Positions 1 to 6,968 of a stretch of 64,000 nucleotides of DNA are shown here, piece by piece (the first letter of the stretch is position 1; the number at the start of each line of letters is the position of its first letter). The DNA is from Oxalobacteraceae bacterium. Lineage in GTDB: Bacteria; Pseudomonadota; Gammaproteobacteria; Burkholderiales; Burkholderiaceae_D. The notes under the pieces are model-generated. The model was not told where the DNA came from. It ran no database searches and saw only the letters and a program-made list of their open reading frames with translations. The position numbers and the translations under genes were made by a program. Location of the stretch: NCBI GenBank assembly GCA_013284265.1, contig JABTBR010000028.1:23180-87179 (forward strand). Direction: 5' to 3'.

Positions 1-313
1 TGCCCTCGCCGAACTTGCGGTAGCTGGACCACTTCTTCATGTCCATCAGCAGCGCGTCGACGTAGTCGTCTTCGCGGTTATGCTTGTCGTTCTCCGGCAG
101 CAGGCTGACGAAGTACGGGCAGGATTTGCAGCGGGTGCGGCAGAAAGGGACGCCGATGTACAGCGTGAAGTCCACGCCTGGCTGCTCCATGTCGATATTG
201 GTGGTTACGAAGTTGCCACCCTCGGTATTCCGATGCATGCCCGGCGGATAAAGGATAAAGGGCAGATAGCATTTGTTCGGGTAGGGCTTCTGGCTCAATA
301 CGTCAGCGTTCAT
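1..313 (-). CDS. HemN/HemW-like radical SAM protein, N-terminal part (runs off the window)
   Basis: Only the first 104 codons are present; the gene continues beyond the left edge. The ATG at 313 is preceded by AAGGTG at a good distance. Around residues 56-63 is a CX3CX2C cluster (CRTRCKSC) following LYIGVPF, the radical SAM [4Fe-4S] site in the arrangement of the coproporphyrinogen oxidase-like (HemN/HemW) branch. Family knowledge: that branch includes HemN, HemW and class C radical SAM methylases/cyclopropanases of natural-product pathways. It lies 66 nt after the cyclase gene in the same direction, so I infer a role in the same biosynthetic cluster rather than in heme synthesis. The substrate cannot be read from this fragment, and a HemW paralogue is the alternative. 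Confidence 0.8.
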   Translation of the reverse strand, partial: MNADVLSQKPYPNKCYLPFILYPPGMHRNTEGGNFVTTNIDMEQPGVDFTLYIGVPFCRTRCKSCPYFVSLLPENDKHNREDDYVDALLMDMKKWSSYRKFGEG

Positions 314-379
314 TCAATTCACCTTGATTTATTTGTTTTAGAAAAAGAAGAAAAAACAATTCGTCGTACATGCGGGTGA

Positions 380-1213
380 TCAATCCACGATGGCGACGAC
401 CCTGCTCCACGCAGCGTCGGCGTTTTCCAGCTTGATTGGAAAACAGCAGACCTGGAATCCGGTCGGTGCGGGCAGATCGTCCAGATTGCCCAGACGCTCG
501 ATCTGGATATATTCGCGGTCGCGCCCGAAGAAATGGGCCGGCCACAGAACCTCTTTATCGCCCGACTGCTTGTACTCGGCTATCATGTCGCAGAAGGGTC
601 GGTCGAAACTGAAGGCGTCGGTGCCGATCACGCGCACGCCCTTTTCTATCAGCCAGGCCAGCGCGCTCTTGTCGATCGCCTGGTAAGTCGTAAAGTATTC
701 GCGCTTGCCCAGATTCTTGAACGCGCCGGTGTTCATCAGCACGATGTCGCCGGCCGCCAGCTCGTGGCCGATATCGGCCAGCTTCCGCTGCACGCGCGCC
801 GCATCGATGCTGGTGTGCGCATCGGTGAAGTCGAGCAGGACGCCGCGGCCGTAGCACCAGTCGAGCGGAATGTCGGTGACGGTCTTCTGCTGGTCCTTGC
901 CATCGGCGCGCCAGCCGTAGTGGTAAGGCGCGTCGATGTGAGTGCCGGTGTGCGTGGTCAGGCTGTAGATCATCAGCGACAGGCCCATGCTGTCGGGGAA
1001 ATCGCGGTGATCGATATGGTATTTGGCCGGCTTGACCAGCTTCATCCACCAGCGCTTCCAGAAACCCATGGCCTGGAAATACAGATAGCTCTGGCCCAGT
1101 TTGTCGGCGCCGTCCTGGTGGTTGATGACCTCGCGCCTGACCGGTTCCGGTTCCCAGAAATCCGGATCGACGCTGACGCTCAAATCAATAATTTGTTTAC
1201 CGCTTGCTTGCAT
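380..1213 (-). CDS. Cyclase family protein (PF04199, kynurenine formamidase-like fold)
   Basis: A 277-residue protein. The metal-binding signature HTGTHIDAPYHY (the family's HxGTHxDxP) sits near residue 90, and an acidic/aromatic motif DAFSFDRPF is in the C-terminal half. The family contains kynurenine formamidases and putative polyketide ring cyclases from antibiotic clusters. The ATG at 1213 was chosen; the frame also opens at a TTG at 1234. Either start overlaps the end of the PPTase gene (stop at 1197), pointing to translational coupling. Next to an ActIII-like ketoreductase and a PPTase, ring closure of an aromatic polyketide is the likely role. From sequence alone an amidohydrolase-like activity is equally possible. 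Confidence 0.8.
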   Translation of the reverse strand: MQASGKQIIDLSVSVDPDFWEPEPVRREVINHQDGADKLGQSYLYFQAMGFWKRWWMKLVKPAKYHIDHRDFPDSMGLSLMIYSLTTHTGTHIDAPYHYGWRADGKDQQKTVTDIPLDWCYGRGVLLDFTDAHTSIDAARVQRKLADIGHELAAGDIVLMNTGAFKNLGKREYFTTYQAIDKSALAWLIEKGVRVIGTDAFSFDRPFCDMIAEYKQSGDKEVLWPAHFFGRDREYIQIERLGNLDDLPAPTGFQVCCFPIKLENADAAWSRVVAIVD

Positions 1214-1877
1214 GGCGTACCCGTTCAAATCCAAAGTGATGCAGCTGATTCAAGCCAAAATGGCGGGCCTGCGATATCACGCACAGGTAGTCGTCTCCGG
1301 CCACCACCATGTCGCTGGTGGCAGGACGCGTGGCCCGCCCCGTCAATATTTGTTGTCCACCGCGTCCGGCCAGCGCATCGTGCAAGGTCAGGCCGTGCAG
1401 CTTCACGTAGCTCTCGGTGCGGCACCAGGCGCACATGGCCAGATGGTCATGCAGGCCGCCTTGTTTCCAGGCGCTGCCCAGCCGTGCAAATCCCGGCACA
1501 TAGCGCTCGCACACCGCCGCCAGGTCGACCTTGCCGCCGCAGCATTCCAGGTCGATGCCCACGGCCTGGCGCGACACGCCGATGGCGCACACGCCGGCCG
1601 AGGAACTGGCGCTGAAGTGCAGCGGGCCGCCGGCGGCCAGCAGTTGCGGCTTGCCGCTGGCGTCGCGCCGGATCGCGTACTGGTCCACGTACTGGCGCAG
1701 CACGTAGTCGCGCACCGCGCGGCGGAAGGCGAACTGGCGCTTGCGGGCCGGCGGCACGATCTGCGCATGGCGTGCCAGATCGTCCTGGCGCCGCAGTGCC
1801 GAACGCGGCACCTCGTCGCTGTCGTCCAGCTTGACGATCCACAGATCGACGCCTTCCGGTGCGTGGACGCGCTCCAT
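1197..1877 (-). CDS. 4'-phosphopantetheinyl transferase (Sfp/EntD-like)
   Basis: A 226-residue protein that would load the phosphopantetheine arm from CoA onto a carrier protein. The family motifs appear in order: GKPQL, then HFSASSSAG, then VGIDLE (Mg-binding acidic pair), then WCRTESYVKLHG, corresponding to the WxxKEAxxK block with its key Glu and final Lys retained. The ATG at 1877 lies one base after the ketoreductase stop, so translational coupling decides the start; the open frame extends ten codons further upstream. A dedicated PPTase inside the operon suggests an acyl carrier protein further out in the cluster beyond the left edge. Confidence in the family is high; the partner carrier protein is not visible. 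Confidence 0.88.
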   Translation of the reverse strand: MERVHAPEGVDLWIVKLDDSDEVPRSALRRQDDLARHAQIVPPARKRQFAFRRAVRDYVLRQYVDQYAIRRDASGKPQLLAAGGPLHFSASSSAGVCAIGVSRQAVGIDLECCGGKVDLAAVCERYVPGFARLGSAWKQGGLHDHLAMCAWCRTESYVKLHGLTLHDALAGRGGQQILTGRATRPATSDMVVAGDDYLCVISQARHFGLNQLHHFGFERVRHASKR

Positions 1878-1878
1878 C

Positions 1879-2658
1879 TCAGTAGTTCCCCAGCGCGCCG
1901 CAGACATTGAGCGCCTGCGCCGTCACGCCGGCCGCCAAAGGCGACGCGAGGTAGGACACCATCGCGGCCACTTCCTCCGGCTCGATGTAGCGGCCCAGCG
2001 GCACGCGCTCTTCCACGCGGCGCTTGGCTTCCCCGGTATCGACGCCCCAGATCCTGGCGTAGTGCTCGCGCACCCGTTCGGCCATCTCGGTCTCGACGAA
2101 GCCGGGGCAGACCGCGTTGACGGTGATGCCGGAACGGTTCTTGGCCAGCTCCAGCCCCAGCGACTTGCTCAGGCCGACCATGCCGTGCTTGGAGGCGCTG
2201 TACGGCGCGCCGTGGATCACGCCCTGCTTGCCGCCAGTGGAAGCGATGTTGATGATGCGGCCGCCCGAGGGCATCATGTCCAGGCGCAGCAGTTCCCGGG
2301 TCATGAAGAAGGTGCCATTCAGATTGGTGTTGATGACGTTCATCCACAGTTCGTCCGTCACCTGCGCCGTGACGCCGCCGCCGGAAATGCCGGCGCCGTT
2401 GAGCAGGACGTTGATACCGATATTGCGCTCCTTCAGGCGGAGGTACAGGGCCGCCACGTCGGCCGGATCGGCCACGTCGCAGCGTTCCACCGCCACTTCG
2501 GCGCGTGGAAATTGCGCCGTCAGTTCGGCCGCGAAGGCCGCCAGTTTGTCGCTGTTGCGGGCCACCAGGATCGGCGAAAAGCCGTCGCGGCACAGTTGCA
2601 GTGCGATCGCCTTGCCGATGCCGCCGGTGGCGCCAGTGATGAGTGCTGTTTTGGTCAT
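1879..2658 (-). CDS. ActIII-like polyketide ketoreductase (SDR family)
   Basis: A 259-residue NADPH-dependent reductase. The SDR motifs are TGATGGIG (8-15), NGAG (87-90), Asn112, Ser140 in IASTGG, and YSASK (Tyr153, Lys157). Beyond the generic SDR pattern, long stretches match my recollection of the actinorhodin ketoreductase ActIII: IASTGGKQGV, the PCPGF-type loop VCPGFVET, REHYARIW, RVPLGRY, and the C-terminus AQALNVCGALGNY. That points to the C9 ketoreductase of a type II polyketide synthase rather than FabG. The stereocontrol motif PGG of ActIII reads SGG here (92-94). The start is the ATG at 2658; a longer frame upstream lacks family similarity. It is the first biosynthetic gene after the LuxR regulator. 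Confidence 0.9.
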   Translation of the reverse strand: MTKTALITGATGGIGKAIALQLCRDGFSPILVARNSDKLAAFAAELTAQFPRAEVAVERCDVADPADVAALYLRLKERNIGINVLLNGAGISGGGVTAQVTDELWMNVINTNLNGTFFMTRELLRLDMMPSGGRIINIASTGGKQGVIHGAPYSASKHGMVGLSKSLGLELAKNRSGITVNAVCPGFVETEMAERVREHYARIWGVDTGEAKRRVEERVPLGRYIEPEEVAAMVSYLASPLAAGVTAQALNVCGALGNY

Positions 2659-2756
2659 GATTGTCTTTTCGTAATTTCTATTTATTAAGTTTGGCAAATA
2701 AAACATCTTGCGAAAATGTGTACTTCCTCATGGTTTGGCTTGCATACAACAAGTAC

Positions 2757-3416
2757 TCACACGGTGGCGGCGGCGGGCACGGGCAGATCGCGGAAGTGCA
2801 GATAGCCCAGCTCCATCGCCCGCGCCACCGCATGGGTGCGGCTGGAGGCGTTGAGGGCACGCATCAGGCCGGTCACATGGTTGTCCACCGTGCCGGCGTT
2901 GAGCTTGAGCTGGGTGGCGATTTTCTTGGAGGTGTAGCCGCGGTGCAGCAGGCCGATGATGTCGAGCTGGCGTCGCGTCAGGTGGGTGGCGCTCGCCTCG
3001 GTGGCGCTGGCCGGGCCGCCGAGGAAGCAGTCGTGGCCGCGCATGACGCTGGCGATCCCCTGCTGGAACTCGGCCAGCGGCGTGGTCTTGGGGATGTAGC
3101 CCAGCAGGCCCATGGCGCGCGCCTCGGCGCACCACTGGCTGTTGTGCAGGGCCGACATGGCGATGCAGCGGCGCGCATAGCCGGCCCGGGCAAAATGGCG
3201 CACCAGCGACAGGCCATAGGTGCCGGCCAGGTCGAGGTCGACAAAGATCAGGTCGAAGTCGGCGCAGTTGGCGACCGCCGTCATGGCGTGCTGGGCATTG
3301 CTGTCTATCGTCACCTCGGTGTGCGTAATCCCGTTCAGCAGTGTTTCGATAGCGCTTGCTACCACTGGAAGGCTTTCGATGATGAGTACTTTACGGGTGC
3401 TGATGGCGTTAATCAT
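2757..3416 (-). CDS. LuxR/FixJ-type response regulator
   Basis: A 219-residue two-domain regulator. The N-terminal receiver keeps the phospho-acceptor region (LIFVDLDLAG) and the conserved Lys (GYIPKTT). Its first beta strand ends VLIIES, so the usual Asp-Asp metal-binding pair is replaced by Glu-Ser. The C-terminal LuxR helix-turn-helix runs from about residue 150 (LTRRQLDIIGLL, then TSKKIATQL and TVDNHVTGLM). The ATG at 3416 begins MINAIS and fits a normal receiver N-terminus; the open frame continues upstream without homology. No sensor kinase is adjacent. It precedes the ketoreductase by 98 nt on the same strand and is the obvious candidate for a pathway regulator, but this is positional inference. 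Confidence 0.85.
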   Translation of the reverse strand: MINAISTRKVLIIESLPVVASAIETLLNGITHTEVTIDSNAQHAMTAVANCADFDLIFVDLDLAGTYGLSLVRHFARAGYARRCIAMSALHNSQWCAEARAMGLLGYIPKTTPLAEFQQGIASVMRGHDCFLGGPASATEASATHLTRRQLDIIGLLHRGYTSKKIATQLKLNAGTVDNHVTGLMRALNASSRTHAVARAMELGYLHFRDLPVPAAATV

Positions 3417-3504
3417 GATATGAATATTTCCATTAGGGCAAAGTAAAACGAGGACCAGGGAGGAGCGCTGGCGCTCCCCGTCGAAAGGCACGGGAAAATG
3501 TGCG

Positions 3505-3518
3505 GCTTTTATAAAAGC
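3505..3518. promoter_or_regulatory. 14-bp perfect palindrome upstream of the LuxR-type regulator
   Basis: GCTTTTATAAAAGC is a perfect inverted repeat about 90 bp upstream of the regulator start on the minus strand, in a locally AT-rich stretch. The central TATAAA could also serve as a -10 element. It is a candidate operator or promoter for the regulator and the polyketide genes. No experiment or comparison backs this. Confidence 0.3.
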
Positions 3519-3586
3519 TGACGAAATGTTAATAAGTGGTCTTGCCAATTTCTGTCAGTAGTCGCGCGTTCCGGCGAAATAGGCCT

Positions 3587-3706
3587 TCAGGCGCAACAGC
3601 GCAGCAGGCCCGCCAGCAGCGGCAGAATCAGGGGGAGCGACAAATAAAGTGTGCTCGGCCACAGGTCGATGCGGTGGCTGGCGATGGCAGTAGTGGTACG
3701 GGACAT
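3587..3706 (-). CDS. Possible 39-residue hydrophobic peptide
   Basis: A short reading frame from the ATG at 3706 (MSRTTTAIASHRIDLW) with a hydrophobic stretch of about 18 residues (residues 18-36, Leu/Pro-rich) that could span a membrane. A weak purine stretch (AAGAAGAG) lies upstream. No family is recognised and chance occurrence in GC-rich DNA is possible. Confidence 0.25.
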   Translation of the reverse strand: MSRTTTAIASHRIDLWPSTLYLSLPLILPLLAGLLRCCA

Positions 3707-3955
3707 GGCGTGCTCTTCTTGTAGTGTGAAAGACGGTTGCATCGTGGAGCTGCGGCGCCGCCGCTATTTGAGTTGTTGTAGCGGCGCCGAACCCACGAGA
3801 CGAAGATTACGCACGGCCTACCCACAAATGGCTTGCAAATAGTCGATTCGACAACAGTAGAGGCTGGACAAAGAGGACGAAAAAACACATGGCCGCGAGC
3901 GCGGCCATGGAGGGAATGGAGGGGGATGGCGGGGCGCCGCCCGCGGCGCGCGCGG

Positions 3956-4645
3956 CTACTGGGCGGGAATGCCTTCCTGGGCGCGCCATTCGCGCAGGAT
4001 GGTCTGGCGTCCGCGCGGGTAGCGCTCATCGGAGACGCTCAGGCTGCTGATGCGGTCGGCGCGGAAGTTGCGGAAGGTCTGGCGCAGCTCGCACCAGGCC
4101 ACCAGCACGCGCACCTCGTCGAAGAAGCTGAGCGCGATCGGCCACACGGTGCGGGTCGATTCCGCCCCCTTCAGGTCGAGATAGGTGATGGCGATCTTGC
4201 GCTCGGTGCGGATGGCGCTGCGCAGGATAGGCAGTTGGCCGCCCTCCTCCTCGCCGGGCGCGTTGGGACCGACCAGCAGGGTGGAACAATCGAGGGAGTG
4301 GCGCAGTTCCACCGGCAGCACGGCCGAGATCTTGGCCAGCGCATCGCGCGCGGCGCTGCCCAGGCGCGAGTCGGCGCGCGATGCGACCCAGCGCGAACCA
4401 AGCACCAGGGCTTCCAGTTCTTCCTCGGAAAACATCAATGGCGGCAGCATGAAGCCGGGGCGCAGCACATAACCCAGGCCGGGTTCGCCTTCGATACGGG
4501 CGCCCTGCTCCTGCAGGGTGCCGATATCGCGGTACAGCGTGCGCACGCTGATGCCCAGCTCAAGCGCTAGCGCCTGGCCGGTGAGGGGAAATCGGTGACG
4601 GCGCAGGATCTGGATCAGATCGAGCAAACGCTGGGCGCGGGACAT
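3956..4645 (-). CDS. YafY-type transcriptional regulator (HTH_11 + WYL)
   Basis: A 229-residue DNA-binding regulator. The N-terminus (SRAQRLLDLIQILRRH, then GISVRTLYRDI) is the HTH_11 winged helix of the DeoR/YafY type. The C-terminal half carries a WYL-type ligand-sensing domain (ITYLDLKGAES; RVLVAWCELR; FRNFRADRI). The ATG at 4645 is preferred over an upstream in-frame codon because it starts exactly at the family N-terminus. It follows the catalase-like gene in the same direction with an 79-bp gap, so the two may be linked. Its target and ligand are unknown. Confidence 0.85.
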   Translation of the reverse strand: MSRAQRLLDLIQILRRHRFPLTGQALALELGISVRTLYRDIGTLQEQGARIEGEPGLGYVLRPGFMLPPLMFSEEELEALVLGSRWVASRADSRLGSAARDALAKISAVLPVELRHSLDCSTLLVGPNAPGEEEGGQLPILRSAIRTERKIAITYLDLKGAESTRTVWPIALSFFDEVRVLVAWCELRQTFRNFRADRISSLSVSDERYPRGRQTILREWRAQEGIPAQ

Positions 4646-4724
4646 AGGGCTGATCCTTGTGCATGCAAAGCAGGACATTTTGCCTACATTGTGATTTTAA
4701 CAGCAGCCCATCCCGCCAGCAAAT

Positions 4725-5858
4725 TCAATCCGGCCAGGCGGACAAATCCTGTGGCTCAATCAGCACGCGCCCATTATGCTCGGCGCGAAAGCGCGCCGAC
4801 ATCGCATACGCCGCCTGGCGCACGCGCATGATAGCGCCCAGCGGCCGGTGCGCCGCCAGGCCATGCCAGGGATTGAACTGCATGCCGTCGTCGACCAGCG
4901 CCGCCAGCGCCGCGCTCCAGGCCGTCTGCGGCGGCGCCGTGATGCGCGCCACCGCGATATAGGGGCTGCGCTGCTGCGGCCACTCGACCGACGCATCCTC
5001 GAGCGGCATCGTGCCCAGATCGGTGCACAGTTGGACGCGCAGCTCCCATTCGGCCGCATGGCTGGCGAAGTAGGCGACCACGGCCTCGCGCAGGCCGTTC
5101 GGCTTGCCGTCCAGCTCGACCTGCAGGTTTGTCAGCGCGCACAGCGCCGGAGCCACCGGCGCCAGCGCCAGCTTGGCCATATACGGGCCGTACAGGACGG
5201 GTGCCTGGCTGAAGTAAGTCTCGCCCAGCACATGGGTTTCCGGATGGCCGCCCAGCGACCGCAGCGTGGCGCTGCCGCCGCCCACCGCCTCCAGCAATTT
5301 CTCGGTGCCCTGGAGCGCGGCCGACAGCGCCTTCTTCAGGCCGGGCGCCTTGTCGGTGGTCGGCGCCAGCAGCTTGAGCGTGCGCAGGAAGGCATGCGCG
5401 CTGGCGCTAATAAAAGCCGGGCCATTGATCAGCACAAAGTCTTGCGTGCTGTCGTGTTCGCTGCCCGGCAGACGCTCGCCGGGCACGCCGATCACCTTCA
5501 GCGCCAGCCCGCGCGGGGTCGATACGGCGTCGTCCAGCAGGTCGCCCGGCGTCGATGACAGGCGCAGCACCACCGGCCAGTCGCCCAGCGGCGCCGGCTC
5601 GGCGAACATGCCCTGGGCATAGGCCGGCGGCAAGCCAGCGAGCACCTGCAGGCGGCCGTGCAGCAGACCGTGGCTCTTGGCGTGGACGCTGCGGGTGGCG
5701 TGGCGGTTGTCGCGCAGCGTGGTGGCCGAGATGCTGTGCAGCGCATTCAGCATTTCGGCCTGGGTGATGGCCTCGTGTTCTTCCTCGACCTCGTAGGCCG
5801 GATCGTAGCGCAGGGGCTGATCGATATGCAGGGTGGGAGGGGGCGTGGGATGGTTCAT
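4725..5858 (-). CDS. Catalase-like heme protein (short, y4iL/SrpA-type)
   Basis: A 377-residue member of the short catalase-like group, clearly shorter than classical monofunctional catalases. Visible landmarks are the distal-side stretch RSVHAKSHGLLHG (about residues 57-69), the segment PRGLALKVIGV typical of these proteins, and a C-terminal RVRQAAY in which Arg-x3-Tyr fits the proximal heme-ligand tyrosine pattern. Family members are heme proteins with weak catalase or peroxidase activity, sometimes periplasmic; no signal peptide is evident from the ATG at 5858. The open frame runs further upstream to 5993, but that extension is Cys/Arg-rich and looks non-coding. Substrate and physiological role are unknown. 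Confidence 0.78.
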   Translation of the reverse strand: MNHPTPPPTLHIDQPLRYDPAYEVEEEHEAITQAEMLNALHSISATTLRDNRHATRSVHAKSHGLLHGRLQVLAGLPPAYAQGMFAEPAPLGDWPVVLRLSSTPGDLLDDAVSTPRGLALKVIGVPGERLPGSEHDSTQDFVLINGPAFISASAHAFLRTLKLLAPTTDKAPGLKKALSAALQGTEKLLEAVGGGSATLRSLGGHPETHVLGETYFSQAPVLYGPYMAKLALAPVAPALCALTNLQVELDGKPNGLREAVVAYFASHAAEWELRVQLCTDLGTMPLEDASVEWPQQRSPYIAVARITAPPQTAWSAALAALVDDGMQFNPWHGLAAHRPLGAIMRVRQAAYAMSARFRAEHNGRVLIEPQDLSAWPD

Positions 5859-6026
5859 GGCGGCTCGCGGACGGTTGATCGGCACTGCGAGCTTGGCGCA
5901 GCAGCGCGGCGCTGTCTGTGGGTTGACGCACCGATGGCGAGGCGCATGATGAATGGATATTTTCGCCCCTCCGCAGAATGAGCGTAGCGGCATTTGACCG
6001 AAATTGTGAATAGATACTTTGGACTG

Positions 6027-6809
6027 TTATTTGTTGTCGAGGAAGCGGGCAAGCTCGGGCGTGATTTCAATCTTGTACTGATCCAGCAGGCGCCGGTAGG
6101 CACCGCTGGCGATGTAGGCGCGCAGCGCGGTATCGAACTGGTCGCGCAGCGCCGTCAGCTGGCGCGCCTTGGCGAAGGCGATATGGCTGGCGACGTTGTC
6201 GAGCGCCTGCGGCAGTTTGATGATCGTCACCGGCAGATCGGTGCTGCTCATCCGGCCCAGGGTATAACTGGCCGTGTACAGATTGCTGGGCGTGAAATCA
6301 ATCCGGCCCAACGCCAGCTTGCGCAGGTTTTGCTCCAGACTGGACACTTCCTTGACGTCCAGCGAGGCACGTACAGCTTCGAACTTCGGCCCGTAATTGA
6401 TGCCCAGCACGGTACCGACAGGACGGCCGGCCAGCGCCTGCACATTGCCGTCAAAGCTGGCCGAGCCGTCATTGCGGGCATAGAAATAAATCACCTGGGG
6501 GATGATCGATTCCTTGCTAAAGTCCAGCGTGCGGGCACGTTCAGCGGTGTGGAAGATCGTGAAAACGCAATCGCGCTGACCTAACTGAACCAGGGCCATG
6601 GCACGCGACCAGGGGAACACTTCCACCGTCACCGTATGGCCGATGCTGGCAAAGACCGCCTCCACAATATCGACGGCCAGGCCGCGCGCGTGGCCACTGG
6701 CATCGAGCGAGATCAGCGGTGGATAGTCCAGCGACACGCAGCGCAAGTTCGCCGCACAGGTAGAGCCGGCCAAGAGTGATAACGCGATGGAGCATGCCAG
6801 ACGAATCAC
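6027..6809 (-). CDS. Periplasmic solute-binding protein, amino-acid ABC type (orphan)
   Basis: A 260-residue type II periplasmic binding protein (SBP_bac_3-like). The start is a GTG at 6809 with a strong AGGAGG ahead of it. A signal peptide covers about residues 1-19 (Leu/Ala-rich, ending STCAA). The mature protein shows the family run LISLDASGHARGLAVDI, then SWSRAMA-like FPWSRAMALVQ, then a C-terminal lobe. No permease or ATPase gene is adjacent, so it may work with a distant transporter or as a sensor-type binding protein. The ligand cannot be predicted. A second orphan of the same class lies at 19115-19933. Confidence 0.8.
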   Translation of the reverse strand: MIRLACSIALSLLAGSTCAANLRCVSLDYPPLISLDASGHARGLAVDIVEAVFASIGHTVTVEVFPWSRAMALVQLGQRDCVFTIFHTAERARTLDFSKESIIPQVIYFYARNDGSASFDGNVQALAGRPVGTVLGINYGPKFEAVRASLDVKEVSSLEQNLRKLALGRIDFTPSNLYTASYTLGRMSSTDLPVTIIKLPQALDNVASHIAFAKARQLTALRDQFDTALRAYIASGAYRRLLDQYKIEITPELARFLDNK

Positions 6810-6968
6810 CGATCCCTCCTCAGTGCATGGACGTGCTTCAGACTACTCCAGTCGGTTCATTCTTTCAATGCGAACAGTGGTGTGTTGCAGGGTCAACACT
6901 TGCCTGCCTGCTGTACGCCGCAGACTTGACGCCAAAACCACCGCGCCCACGTTGATGCTCCTGCATGA

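Larger units (their letters stand above)
3417..3955. other. Gene-poor 540-bp gap between the LuxR-type and WYL regulators
   Basis: The gap holds the 14-bp palindrome at 3505-3518 and the possible 39-residue peptide. I see nothing else convincing: other open frames here have no start signal or recognisable content. Base composition is lower in GC around 3500-3545 and 3720-3880 than in the flanking genes. Confidence 0.4.
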
